DNA from: Kiloniella sp.
Lineage (GTDB): Bacteria > Pseudomonadota > Alphaproteobacteria > UBA7985
Assembly: GCA_002690455.1 (NCBI GenBank)
Contig: NZET01000028.1
Coordinates: forward strand, 1 to 64,000
Length of the DNA: 64,000 nucleotides
Direction of reading: 5' to 3'
Shown here: piece after piece, positions 1-9,008 of the stretch
Position numbering within the stretch: position 1 is the first letter of the stretch
How the letters are laid out: each line of letters starts with the position of its first letter
The notes under the pieces: generated by a model
What the model was told of the DNA's origin: nothing
Databases searched by the model: none
What the model saw: only the letters and a program-made list of their open reading frames with translations
Translations under genes and position numbers: made by a program

Positions 1-1
1 T

Positions 2-139
2 CTGGAGGCGCGTGATGCCAATAGCTACCGGCTATTGACCGGCGACAGCTTTGGCAGTGGCTCGTCAGGAGGTAGCAGCAGCTTTGGCAGCGGCAGTTCC
101 GGCGGCGGTGGAGACTTCGACGACGATATCCCGTTCTGA
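2..139 (+). CDS. ssb: single-stranded DNA-binding protein SSB, C-terminal part (5' end outside window)
   Basis: The first 45 codons of the window read into a Gly/Ser-rich, low-complexity linker and finish with the acidic tip DFDDDIPF just before a TGA stop. That tip is the conserved SSB C-terminus that docks DNA repair and replication partners. The OB-fold domain lies outside the window, so only the tail is seen. The gene is followed by gyrA on the same strand. The identification rests on the tail alone, but the linker plus DDDIPF ending is very characteristic. Confidence 0.9.
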   Translation: MEARDANSYRLLTGDSFGSGSSGGSSSFGSGSSGGGGDFDDDIPF

Positions 140-155
140 TCCGAACGGGGGTCTA

Positions 156-192
156 AAAACCAGCGCTAAACGGCTTGATTTATCGCGGTTTT
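156..192 (+). terminator. possible weak terminator after ssb
   Basis: AAAACC-A-GCG (156-165) can pair with CGC-GGTTTT (184-192), giving a nine-pair stem with one bulge and a loop of about 18 bases. The T-run is inside the stem rather than after it, so this may be only a weak or bidirectional element. A CATAAT box at 208-213 could be a -10 element for gyrA, but no good -35 box is visible. Confidence 0.3.
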
Positions 193-325
193 CCTTGCCA
201 GTAGACGCATAATTTTCTAAGTTGCACCGAGCCTTTTTCGGGCTGTCTGCAGCGGCTTGTCCGCTGTCCGACAGCCCTGCGATCCGGACCCCAAAAACGG
301 ACGGATTCCTGCCCCGGAGTAAAGT

Positions 326-3196
326 GTGTCCGACAGTGAAGATGATCTTCCCCCCGAAACCGAAGCTGGCTTCGATGGTGATGGGGACCGCGACGATGGG
401 GGTGATGGCGATGGCGCAGCCCTCGACGCGCTGCCTGATGATATTGCGCCCGTCTCGCTGGTCTCAGAAATGCGCAAGTCCTATCTGGACTATGCCATGT
501 CGGTCATCGTCTCACGGGCCCTGCCCGATGTCCGCGATGGCTTAAAACCCGTTCACCGCCGCATCCTATACACCGCCAAGACCGGCGGGTATGAATGGAA
601 CCGCGCCTACCGAAAATCGGCCAACCTCGTTGGTGAAGTTATGGGTGGCTACCACCCTCACGGTGACGGCGCGATCTACGACGCCATGGTAAGGATGGCG
701 CAGCCGTTCTCTTTGCGCGCCATGCTGATCGACGGCCAGGGTAACTTCGGCTCTATGGACGGTGATCCGCCCGCCGCCTATCGCTATACCGAAGCACGGC
801 TGTCCAAGCTTGGCTCAGGCCTGCTGGACGACATCGACAAGAATACGGTCGACTTCCAACCGAACTACGACGAAAGCCGCCAGGAACCGCAGGTTCTGCC
901 TGCGCCTTATCCCAACTTGTTGGTCAATGGTGCGGGTGGCATTGCCGTGGGCATGGCAACCAATATTCCGCCGCACAACCTGAACGAAGTCATCAACGCC
1001 TGTGCCGCCTACATCGACAATCCCGGGCTGACCATCGACGACTTAATGGCGCACATCCCCGGTCCTGACTTTCCGACCGGCGCCATGATCCTGGGCCGCC
1101 GCGGCATCCATGACGCCTACCATACGGGACGCGGTTCAGTGGTGATCCGGGCCAAAACCCATATTGAGGAAAACCGCAAGGACCGCGAGACCATCGTGGT
1201 CACTGAGCTACCGTATCAGGTGAACAAGGCACGCTTGGTCGAACGCATCGTCCAGCTCGCCAAGGATAAAGTCGTTGAAGGCGTTGCCAGCTCCAATGAT
1301 GAATCTGACCGCCACGGCATGCGTGTGGTGATCGAGGTTAAGCGTGACCATCAAGCCGACGTGGTGCTGAACCAGCTTTACCGGCACACGCCGCTGCAGT
1401 CCTCCTTTGGCTGCAACATTCTCGCGATCAACGGCGGTCGGCCTGAGATGCTGAACCTGAAGCAGATCATTTCCGCCTTTGTCGATTTCCGCGAAGAAGT
1501 CGTTACCCGGCGAATGGCCTTTGAGTTGGGTAAGGCACGTGAGAGGGCTCACGTGCTTGTCGGTCTCGCAGTTGCGGTGGCCAATATCGACGACGTCATT
1601 AACCTGATCCGCAGGGCTGTCGATCCGGCCCAGGCGCGGGCTCAGCTCATGGAACGACCATGGCCTGCCGAAGACATTCGACCGCTGATTGAGCTTCTGG
1701 ACGAACCGGGCCGTGGGGTGAGTGGCAGCGGAACCTACCGCCTGTCTGAAGAGCAGGCGCGTGGCATCCTTGCACTGCAACTCTCGCGCCTGACCGGTCT
1801 AGAACGCGACAAGATCGCTAAAGAGCTCGAAGAACTCGCAGGCAAGATCAAAGAATATCTCGAAATCCTGTCCAACCGCGATATGCGCATGAGACTGGTG
1901 CGCGAAGAAATGCTGGCTGTTGCCGAGGAGTTTGGCGACGAACGCAGGACTTCGATCGAGGAACACGAAGCCGACTACGACATCGAGGATCTGATCCCGC
2001 GTGAAGAGATGGTGGTAACCGTTTCCCACGGGGGCTATGTCAAGCGCGTGGCGCTGGATACCTATCGCGCTCAGCGGCGCGGTGGCAAGGGTCGCTCAGG
2101 CATGTCGACACGAGACGAGGATTTCGTCGCCCAAGTCATGGTTTGTAACACCCACACGCCGGTGCTGTTCTTCTCGTCACGTGGCATGGTCTACAAGCTC
2201 AAGGTCTATCGCCTGCCCGAGGGCACCCCACAGGCTCGCGGGAAGGCTATGGTCAATATTCTTCCGCTTGAACCCGGTGAAACTATCACCGCATTCCTGC
2301 CCTTGCCCGAGAACGAGGATCAGGCCGAAGACCAGTTCGTCATGTTCTCCACCGCCAGCGGCGGGGTCCGGCGCAACCGGCTTAGCGATTTTGTTTCCGT
2401 CAAATCCAACGGCAAGATTGCCATGAAACTCGACGACGGCGACAGCCTCGTCAATGTCGCCATCTGCACTGAGCATCAAGACGTTCTCCTTGCGGGGCAG
2501 CGCGGCAAGAGCATCCGTTTCCCGGTTACGGACGTGCGCGTCTTCGCGGGGCGGGACTCCACCGGCGTGCGCGGTATGCGGCTGGAGAGTGGAGATCGGG
2601 TGATTTCCATGGCGATCCTGAACCACGTGGACGCAACGGCTGAAGAACGAGACGCCTACGTGCGCCACGCCAACGCCATGCGCAGGGCGGAAGAAGAAGG
2701 CGCCAGCGGCACCGATGTCGGTGGCGGCGGGCTGCTCTCTGAAGAACGACTGGCGCAGCTGGCTGCAGCCGAGCAGTTCATCCTGACGCTGAGCAAAGAC
2801 GGGCTGGGTAAGCGGACCAGTGCCTACGAATTCCGCGCGATGGGCCGTGGCAATCAGGGCGTTGCCGCAATCGACGTCAGCCGCGCGGGCGGGGCGAGCG
2901 CGCAACTGGCCGCCAGTTTTGCGGTTCAGGACGGGGACCAACTGATGCTGGTGACCGATGGCGGTACGTTGATCCGGACCTCGGTCGATGAAATCAGGAT
3001 TGCGGGACGAACCACGCGCGGCGTTTTCGTTTTCCGGGTTGCGGAGGGCGAGCAAATCGTATCTGTCGCGCGGCTGGACGACCCAGGCTCCGATGAAACA
3101 GATGAGTTAGATGCCTCGGATGAGGGCGATAACACCCAAGACGGGGGGGACGCCCCACCAACAGCTGGCGAAGGGCCGGCACCGACTGAGGACTAG
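326..3196 (+). CDS. gyrA: DNA gyrase subunit A
   Basis: This 956-residue protein is the DNA-breaking subunit of gyrase (GyrA2GyrB2), which introduces negative supercoils. The start is GTG, preceded by GGAG seven bases upstream. The winged-helix/tower region begins near residue 52 ([21 protein letters not shown]). The catalytic tyrosine is Tyr154 in AYRYTE, and the GyrA box QRRGGKG appears in the C-terminal beta-pinwheel, which separates it from ParC. The first 40 residues form an unusual Asp/Gly-rich acidic extension and the last 35 are also acidic. In the quinolone-resistance region the motif reads [10 protein letters not shown]: Gly115 stands where E. coli has Ser83, while the Asp87 equivalent is kept. 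The gene is longer than the usual 870-920 residues because of these tails. coaD follows after 17 bases, probably co-transcribed. Confidence 0.97.
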   Translation: MSDSEDDLPPETEAGFDGDGDRDDGGDGDGAALDALPDDIAPVSLVSEMRKSYLDYAMSVIVSRALPDVRDGLKPVHRRILYTAKTGGYEWNRAYRKSANLVGEVMGGYHPHGDGAIYDAMVRMAQPFSLRAMLIDGQGNFGSMDGDPPAAYRYTEARLSKLGSGLLDDIDKNTVDFQPNYDESRQEPQVLPAPYPNLLVNGAGGIAVGMATNIPPHNLNEVINACAAYIDNPGLTIDDLMAHIPGPDFPTGAMILGRRGIHDAYHTGRGSVVIRAKTHIEENRKDRETIVVTELPYQVNKARLVERIVQLAKDKVVEGVASSNDESDRHGMRVVIEVKRDHQADVVLNQLYRHTPLQSSFGCNILAINGGRPEMLNLKQIISAFVDFREEVVTRRMAFELGKARERAHVLVGLAVAVANIDDVINLIRRAVDPAQARAQLMERPWPAEDIRPLIELLDEPGRGVSGSGTYRLSEEQARGILALQLSRLTGLERDKIAKELEELAGKIKEYLEILSNRDMRMRLVREEMLAVAEEFGDERRTSIEEHEADYDIEDLIPREEMVVTVSHGGYVKRVALDTYRAQRRGGKGRSGMSTRDEDFVAQVMVCNTHTPVLFFSSRGMVYKLKVYRLPEGTPQARGKAMVNILPLEPGETITAFLPLPENEDQAEDQFVMFSTASGGVRRNRLSDFVSVKSNGKIAMKLDDGDSLVNVAICTEHQDVLLAGQRGKSIRFPVTDVRVFAGRDSTGVRGMRLESGDRVISMAILNHVDATAEERDAYVRHANAMRRAEEEGASGTDVGGGGLLSEERLAQLAAAEQFILTLSKDGLGKRTSAYEFRAMGRGNQGVAAIDVSRAGGASAQLAASFAVQDGDQLMLVTDGGTLIRTSVDEIRIAGRTTRGVFVFRVAEGEQIVSVARLDDPGSDETDELDASDEGDNTQDGGDAPPTAGEGPAPTED

Positions 3197-3213
3197 AAGA
3201 GGAAAACAGCGGC

Positions 3214-3708
3214 ATGCGGCGCACAGGTCTGTACCCCGGCACCTTTGATCCCGTAACCAACGGGCACCTCGACATTATGATGCGAGCTGCCGGCGTGGTT
3301 GATCATCTCATTGTTGCAGTGGCCAACAGCCCGGGCAAGAACCCAGCGTTTACCCCGCCCGAACGCGTGCAATTGATCCGTGACTTAGTTGATACCCACG
3401 ACTTTGGAGACTGCGAGGTTGAAGTGCGCGCCTTTGGTTCGCTCCTGATGCACTTTGCTGATCAAGTCGGCGCCTCGCTGATCATTCGGGGCCTGCGCGC
3501 AGTGTCAGACTTTGAATACGAATTTCAGCTCGCCACAATGAACAAGCATATGAACCCTAAGGTTGATACGGTGTTCTTGACGGCGGCGGAAAACCATCAG
3601 TTCATCGCGTCGTCACTGGTCAAGGAAATCGCGTCCTTGGGGGGGGACGTCACCGACTTTGTCCCAGAGGTGGTTCTGAAGGCGCTCAAGATCCGATACC
3701 CTGTCTAA
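3214..3708 (+). CDS. coaD: pantetheine-phosphate adenylyltransferase
   Basis: CoaD transfers AMP from ATP to 4'-phosphopantetheine, giving dephospho-CoA, the penultimate step of coenzyme A synthesis in the cytosol. The 164-residue length is normal. The nucleotidyltransferase signature TGLYPGTFDPVTNGHLD lies at residues 4-20, with the T/HxGH nucleotide-binding motif. The ending ASSLVKEIASLGGDVTDFVP includes the second family motif. The ATG follows GAAGAGGAAA, a good ribosome-binding site. It lies 17 bases after gyrA, an arrangement common in alphaproteobacteria. The following 299 bases up to uvrA hold no gene and no terminator that I can support. Confidence 0.96.
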   Translation: MRRTGLYPGTFDPVTNGHLDIMMRAAGVVDHLIVAVANSPGKNPAFTPPERVQLIRDLVDTHDFGDCEVEVRAFGSLLMHFADQVGASLIIRGLRAVSDFEYEFQLATMNKHMNPKVDTVFLTAAENHQFIASSLVKEIASLGGDVTDFVPEVVLKALKIRYPV

Positions 3709-4007
3709 GTCCCCTCTTTGATTTTATGCTGCTCTGGCCCCTCTGAACCGTGTTGTCTGGTCATTATTAGGGGCATGAGCTGACGGACTCTGCGGCGTTT
3801 TAGTTTGCCTTGTACCTGCCCCCGAGGGCGGGGCGATAGGGTTGCCATATTGACGCGGTGTTCCCCCTGAAGCGTTACCAATCGGGCATTGAAGCGCCGC
3901 AGCGGGCGATTAATCCGAGAAATGCGCCGGACCGGTCTGGTGCTGCGGGGGAAAAGCCTTAATCTTTTGGGTCAATTCAACAGTTCCTGAACCCGATCGG
4001 CCACCTT

Positions 4008-6866
4008 ATGCCTTCGAAGAAGACTGGCTTCGCCGCAAACGAAAGCCCCTATATCTCCGTGCGCGGCGCCCGCGAACATAACCTACGCGGCGTCGACATT
4101 GACCTGCCGCGCAACCAACTCGTGGTGATTACCGGCCTGTCCGGTTCAGGTAAGTCGTCGCTGGCGTTTGATACTATTTATGCAGAGGGGCAGCGACGGT
4201 ATGTCGAAAGCCTTTCGGCCTACGCTAGGCAGTTCCTTGAAATGATGGAAAAGCCCGACGTGGATAGCATCGAAGGGCTGTCACCCGCGATTTCGATAGA
4301 ACAGAAGACAACGTCCAAGAACCCGCGTTCGACTGTCGGCACAGTGACGGAGATCTACGATTATCTGCGTCTGCTCTACGCTCGGGTCGGCATCCCCTAC
4401 TCCCCTGCAACGGGCCTACCAATCGAGAGCCAGACGATCAGCCAGATGGTCGACCGCACCATCGAAAAGGGTGAAGGCGCGCGACTTTACCTGCTCGCGC
4501 CGATCGTTCGAGGCCGAAAGGGTGAATACCGGAAAGAACTGGCTGAGTTGCAAAAGCGGGGCTTTCAGCGGGTCAAGATCGATGAGGTCATGTACTTGAT
4601 CGAAGAAGCACCGGCGCTGGACAAGAAATTCAAGCACACGATCGAGGTCGTGGTCGACCGGGTGGTTCTTAAAGAAGGGATGGAGCAACGGCTCGCAGAC
4701 AGCTTCGAGACCGCATTGGAGTTGGCCGATGGTCTGGCCATAATCGAAGATGCCAAAACTGCCGAGCGGACGACCTTCTCGGCTAAATTTGCTTGCCCGG
4801 TCAGTGGCTTTACGATCGACGAGATTGAGCCGCGGCTGTTTTCGTTCAACAACCCGTTCGGCGCGTGTCCGTCCTGTGATGGATTGGGGCATCAGTTGTT
4901 CTTTGACCCGGACCTGGTAGTGCCGGTCCAAGGGCTGAGCCTCCGTGAAGGCGCGCTTGCCCCCTGGGCCAACAGCTCATCCAAGTACTACATGCAAACG
5001 CTGGACGCGATTAGTGCACACTTTGGCTTTGACCTGGACACGCCCTTCGATGAGTTGAAGGACAGTGACCGGAAGATCCTGCTTTACGGCTCAGGCGATG
5101 AGACCGTGACCATGATCTACGACGATGGTACCCGTGCCTACCGCACGACCCGCCCTTTCGAGGGACTGATCAACAACATGGACCGTCGCTACCGAGAGAC
5201 CGACAGCGAGTGGGTGCGAGAGGAACTGGGTAAGTATCAGAATCGCCGAGCCTGTGACAGTTGCGGGGGCTACCGGCTCAAGGAAGAGGCGCTGGTGGTT
5301 AAAATCGACGATCTTCACATCGGCCGGGTCAGCGAGATGTCGATTGGCGAGGCCGATGCCTGGTTCCGTGCTCTTCCTGATCTTTTGAGCACCAAGCAAG
5401 GCGAGATTGCCGAACGGATCCTGAAGGAGATCCAAGAGCGGCTTGGTTTTTTGAACAACGTCGGACTTTCCTATCTGACTTTATCAAGGGGGTCCGCGAC
5501 CCTCTCGGGCGGTGAGAGCCAGCGCATTCGCCTGGCTTCCCAGATCGGCTCGGGGTTGACGGGGGTACTTTACGTACTCGACGAGCCATCGATCGGCCTG
5601 CACCAGCGTGACAACGACCGCCTGCTGGAAACGCTGACCCGCCTGCGCGATCTGGGAAATACGGTCTTGGTGGTCGAGCACGACGAAGATGCAATCCGCG
5701 CTGCTGATTATCTGGTCGACATGGGGCCAGGTGCGGGCGTCCACGGCGGGACCGTGGTGGCTGAAGGCACCCCGGCCAAGGTTGAAAAAGTTAAGGCCTC
5801 CATCACGGGTCAGTATCTAAGCGGGGTTAGAAAAATCCCTGTGCCAGCCCAACGTCGGCCGCGAAAAGCGGGCCGGACACTCCGGATCGAAGGCGCCAGG
5901 GCGAACAACCTGGACAATCTGACCGTCGAGTTTCCGATGGGTATCCTGACGTGCGTGACCGGCGTGTCGGGTTCAGGCAAGTCAACTCTGACGCTGGAGA
6001 CCCTGCATAAGGCGCTAGCCCGACATCTGCACGGCTCCCGCGATACGCCTGGGGCCCACGATGCCATCCTCGGTATGGACCAAGTAGACAAGATCATCGT
6101 CATCGACCAATCCCCCATCGGTCGGACGCCGCGCTCTAACCCGGCAACATACACCGGTGCCTTTGGCCCGATCCGTGATTGGTTTGCTGGACTGCCAGAA
6201 TCAAAGGCTCGTGGGTACAAGCCCGGACGCTTTTCCTTTAACGTTAAAGGAGGGCGATGCGAGGCATGCCAGGGCGACGGCCTGATCAAAATAGAAATGC
6301 ACTTCCTGCCCGACATCTACGTTCAGTGCGATGTCTGTAAAGGCCGCCGCTACAACCGCGAGACGCTGGAGGTGCGCTTTAAAGACAAATCGATTGCAGA
6401 CATACTCGACATGACCGTTGAAGACGCCGTTGACTTTTTCAAAGCCGTGCCGTCGATCCGCACAAAGATGGAAATGCTGGCCGAAGTCGGCCTAACGTAT
6501 ATCAAGGTCGGCCAATCCGCGACGACCCTATCCGGTGGTGAGGCACAGCGGGTAAAGCTATCGAAGGAGCTATCAAAACGATCCACTGGGAAGACAGTCT
6601 ATATTCTAGATGAACCCACAACAGGCCTGCATTTTCACGACGTCGCCAAGCTCCTCGAAGTGCTGCACCGTCTAACTGACCAAGGCAACACTGTCATCGT
6701 GATTGAACACAACTTGGAAGTGATCAAAACCGCGGACTGGATCATCGACATCGGCCCGGAAGGTGGATCAGGCGGGGGTCGCGTGATGGCTGAAGGTACA
6801 CCCGAAGACGTCGCCCAAACAACAAACGGTCACACCAGCCGTTACCTCCGAGACCAGTTGGGTTAG
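4008..6866 (+). CDS. uvrA: excinuclease ABC subunit A
   Basis: UvrA (952 residues) finds bulky DNA lesions and loads UvrB in nucleotide excision repair. It has two ABC ATPase modules. The first Walker A is GLSGSGKSS (residues 44-52) and its signature is LSGGESQR; the second Walker A is GVSGSGKST with a second signature LSGGEAQR. Zinc-binding cysteines are seen in [22 protein letters not shown] and CDVCKGRR. The first zinc finger of the E. coli protein is replaced by a short stretch reading [13 protein letters not shown] with no cysteines, which is a known alphaproteobacterial state. No convincing LexA box is visible upstream: a GTTCCTGAAC palindrome lies shortly before the ATG but does not fit the GTTC-N7-GTTC rule. 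Confidence 0.97.
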   Translation: MPSKKTGFAANESPYISVRGAREHNLRGVDIDLPRNQLVVITGLSGSGKSSLAFDTIYAEGQRRYVESLSAYARQFLEMMEKPDVDSIEGLSPAISIEQKTTSKNPRSTVGTVTEIYDYLRLLYARVGIPYSPATGLPIESQTISQMVDRTIEKGEGARLYLLAPIVRGRKGEYRKELAELQKRGFQRVKIDEVMYLIEEAPALDKKFKHTIEVVVDRVVLKEGMEQRLADSFETALELADGLAIIEDAKTAERTTFSAKFACPVSGFTIDEIEPRLFSFNNPFGACPSCDGLGHQLFFDPDLVVPVQGLSLREGALAPWANSSSKYYMQTLDAISAHFGFDLDTPFDELKDSDRKILLYGSGDETVTMIYDDGTRAYRTTRPFEGLINNMDRRYRETDSEWVREELGKYQNRRACDSCGGYRLKEEALVVKIDDLHIGRVSEMSIGEADAWFRALPDLLSTKQGEIAERILKEIQERLGFLNNVGLSYLTLSRGSATLSGGESQRIRLASQIGSGLTGVLYVLDEPSIGLHQRDNDRLLETLTRLRDLGNTVLVVEHDEDAIRAADYLVDMGPGAGVHGGTVVAEGTPAKVEKVKASITGQYLSGVRKIPVPAQRRPRKAGRTLRIEGARANNLDNLTVEFPMGILTCVTGVSGSGKSTLTLETLHKALARHLHGSRDTPGAHDAILGMDQVDKIIVIDQSPIGRTPRSNPATYTGAFGPIRDWFAGLPESKARGYKPGRFSFNVKGGRCEACQGDGLIKIEMHFLPDIYVQCDVCKGRRYNRETLEVRFKDKSIADILDMTVEDAVDFFKAVPSIRTKMEMLAEVGLTYIKVGQSATTLSGGEAQRVKLSKELSKRSTGKTVYILDEPTTGLHFHDVAKLLEVLHRLTDQGNTVIVIEHNLEVIKTADWIIDIGPEGGSGGGRVMAEGTPEDVAQTTNGHTSRYLRDQLG

Positions 6867-6893
6867 CCCTCTGAGCATGTTCGTGGCGCGCTC

Positions 6894-6923
6894 GGGCTGA
6901 GGGCGCTTCGCGCCCCTCAGCCC
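6894..6923 (+). terminator. strong hairpin downstream of uvrA
   Basis: GGGCTGAGGGCGC pairs with GCGCCCCTCAGCCC around a three-base loop, giving 13 pairs with one bulged C. It starts 28 bases after the uvrA stop and is the likely 3' end structure of that mRNA. There is no T-run behind it, so it may stabilise or pause rather than terminate by itself. Confidence 0.5.
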
Positions 6924-7012
6924 TCCCACGCACAACTTTCGACCGCCCAACACTCGCGTCAAACCTTGGCCTATCCACTCACGCAAAGACACTCATCACG
7001 CAAGGGAACAAA

Positions 7013-7238
7013 GGGGCTCCGCCCCTCGAGGCTGCAAGGTCGCTGACGCGCGGCCTACGGCCGTGGTGCTGCGCACCAACCCTGCCAGCCTCAAACCCCG
7101 CGTTCGCCACGTGGCAGGGGTTCAGACAGGCTGAACCCCGCCTATCAGGCGACCTTTCGTGCAACAGCCGCTGAGCACTTCAAAATCATGGACCCTTTGA
7201 GATTGGAGGGCAGAGCCCGACCGGCGACAGGGTCGCCG
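7013..7238. repeat. non-coding region with a cluster of short inverted repeats
   Basis: The 519 bases between uvrA (ends 6866) and the methyltransferase gene (ends 7386) hold no credible gene. Besides the 6894 hairpin, I see these inverted repeats: GGGGC/GCCCC with a 3-base loop (about 7014-7026), GGCC/GGCC and GGTGC/GCACC side by side near 7060-7077, GGGGTTCAG/CTGAACCCC (7117-7125 with 7131-7139), CCCTGCCA/TGGCAGGG (7080-7087 with 7112-7119) and CGGCGAC/GTCGCCG (7222-7228 with 7232-7238). The stretch looks like dense secondary structure in RNA or degenerate REP-like elements. No promoter or RNA family is recognised. Confidence 0.4.
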
Positions 7239-7385
7239 ATCTGGTTCGCGGGGGCGTTACGACGGGTGCGAAGCGCCCGAGGAACGCGCACGCCACCGCG
7301 AGGCCAATTCGATCACTCGGAAGCCCTCGAGAGCTCAGGGGTACAGGCAGCCTTCATTAGATGGCCTTCAATCGGCGGGTAGACG

Positions 7386-8114
7386 TTAGCGGACCAAGTA
7401 GGAGACCTGACTCTCAAAATTGAAACGGCGGAGATCGAGAGCGTCCGCGCCGATCACTTCGAGCACAGCCCGAGTCTCACCCGGAAACTCCGGGAACGCC
7501 AGTTGGTCAAATGCCATCACCGATCCCTTGGGCATCAACGGCCACAGCGCCTGCAATGCAGCCGTTGTGGGCCGATACAAGCACAGGTCGACGTAAACCA
7601 AGGCAACCAGTAACTGCGGGTTAGCCTGAATGAAGGCCGGCAGCGTCTGCTCGACGTCCCCAGCGACCAGTTCAACGCGTGGAACCTGCCCCAAGAAGCG
7701 ATCTTGATCATGATCCTTGATTGCCTGCTTCAGCCGAGCCAGATTGCTCTTGAGACGTCCCGGTCGAGCGTTGCGCCCTCCAGAAGCCTTATCGACGCCA
7801 TCAACAGCCGGAAAACCTTCGAAGGTATCAAAACCATAGATCCGACGGGCCACGTGGTTCGGCTCCACGTTAGAGACAATGTGGGCAAACGACATCAAAC
7901 CCTGACCATGCTGCACGCCCAGTTCAATGATCACACCGGGTCGATCAGCAATGAGCTTGAAGAGCTCGTAACGGGTGATGAAAGCAAGCATGTCCCGACG
8001 TTTCGCCGTCAGTGCGAAGGGAGGCGGCATCGCAGTTGTCGGTGCCGAGCCGCCGTCTGCGGGCGAGACCAGGTGCGAATCTCGGGTAAAATTTCGGTTG
8101 GACTCTTGCGTCAC
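7386..8114 (-). CDS. TylF-like class I SAM-dependent methyltransferase
   Basis: This 242-residue protein resembles the macrocin O-methyltransferase (TylF) group of Rossmann-fold methyltransferases. The SAM-binding glycine motif is ELGVQHGQG (about residues 64-72), followed by YGFDTFEGFP and GDVEQTLPAF, and then YVDLCLYRPT. In TylF relatives the last motif is usually VDLDLY, a metal/catalytic site, so a Cys in place of the second Asp is notable. I chose the GTG at 8114 because GGGAGA lies about 10 bases upstream and because the longer reading frame would overlap tRNA-His; an ATG at 8030 is an alternative that keeps the whole domain. The gene begins 23 bases after the tRNA gene on the same strand. 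The substrate is unknown. Confidence 0.65.
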   Translation of the reverse strand: MTQESNRNFTRDSHLVSPADGGSAPTTAMPPPFALTAKRRDMLAFITRYELFKLIADRPGVIIELGVQHGQGLMSFAHIVSNVEPNHVARRIYGFDTFEGFPAVDGVDKASGGRNARPGRLKSNLARLKQAIKDHDQDRFLGQVPRVELVAGDVEQTLPAFIQANPQLLVALVYVDLCLYRPTTAALQALWPLMPKGSVMAFDQLAFPEFPGETRAVLEVIGADALDLRRFNFESQVSYLVR

Positions 8115-8137
8115 GGGCCGGGTTTCTCCCGGAAAAG

Positions 8138-8215
8138 TGGGGCGACTGATGGGGCTCGAACCCACGACCCCCGGTACCACAAACCGGTGCTCTAACCAGC
8201 TGAGCTACAGTCGCC
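8138..8215 (-). tRNA. tRNA-His (GTG anticodon)
   Basis: The minus strand folds as a full cloverleaf. The D arm is GCTC...GAGC, the anticodon stem is CCGGT/ACCGG around loop TTGTGGT (anticodon GTG, decoding His), and the T arm is GTGGG-TTCGAGC-CCCAT. The acceptor stem has eight pairs because G-1 is encoded and pairs with C73, the histidine identity element. CCA is encoded (8138-8140). Some alphaproteobacteria have lost the G-1:C73 pair; here it is kept. Confidence 0.95.
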
Positions 8216-8363
8216 ATCAAGACCGCTTCGATACGCCAGACCGGCAGAGGGGTCAAGCGAACCGGGGCCAGGTGTCTTCCGGGGGCTCCCATGCGGAAAT
8301 CGGTGGTGATCTAGCGATTCGAATTGTCTCTAAAACACACCTGTGTCTGATTTTTACGCTTCT

Positions 8364-8386
8364 GCCTATAATTTAGGCGGTTTTTT
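8364..8386 (+). terminator. orphan rho-independent terminator-like hairpin upstream of glnB
   Basis: GCCTA-TAATT-TAGGC is followed by GG and six T. It points rightward, yet no plus-strand gene lies between uvrA (ends 6866) and glnB (starts 8555). The stem is only five pairs. The same bases contain a perfect TATAAT (8367-8372), so this may instead be the -10 box of the glnB promoter with GTGTCT as a poor -35 box 17 bases before it. The 339 bases between tRNA-His and glnB hold nothing else I can support. Confidence 0.35.
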
Positions 8387-8476
8387 CATCATTATTTGGG
8401 TATTGAGCGGACGCAACCGGCCAAAAATGCCCTTTTTCGCAGCAAAGCCTTCTCAGGACGGGTTTGGTAGCGGTAA

Positions 8477-8893
<417 letters not shown>

Positions 8894-9008
8894 CAAAGGC
8901 CATAGGCGCCACCCACCGACGCCAGCCAAAGGGGTCGTTCAGGCCCCGCACCCGCATTCCTGAACATGATCCACAAAGTGAACCAGTACGACCAAGAAAG
9001 GATAGGGC

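Noticed and set aside
2177-3055. A long minus-strand open frame within gyrA
   Set aside because: It is a shadow of the strongly conserved gyrA frame, with no family-like sequence.
3960-4007. A LexA box before uvrA
   Set aside because: A GTTCCTGAAC palindrome is present but neither GTTC-N7-GTTC nor CTG-N10-CAG spacing is met.
7188-7382. A 64-codon frame downstream of uvrA
   Set aside because: It reads through inverted repeats, has no ribosome-binding site and an Arg/Pro-rich composition typical of noise.
8138-8215. tRNA-His as an integration site
   Set aside because: No duplicate of the tRNA 3' end and no integrase or mobile gene appears in the window.
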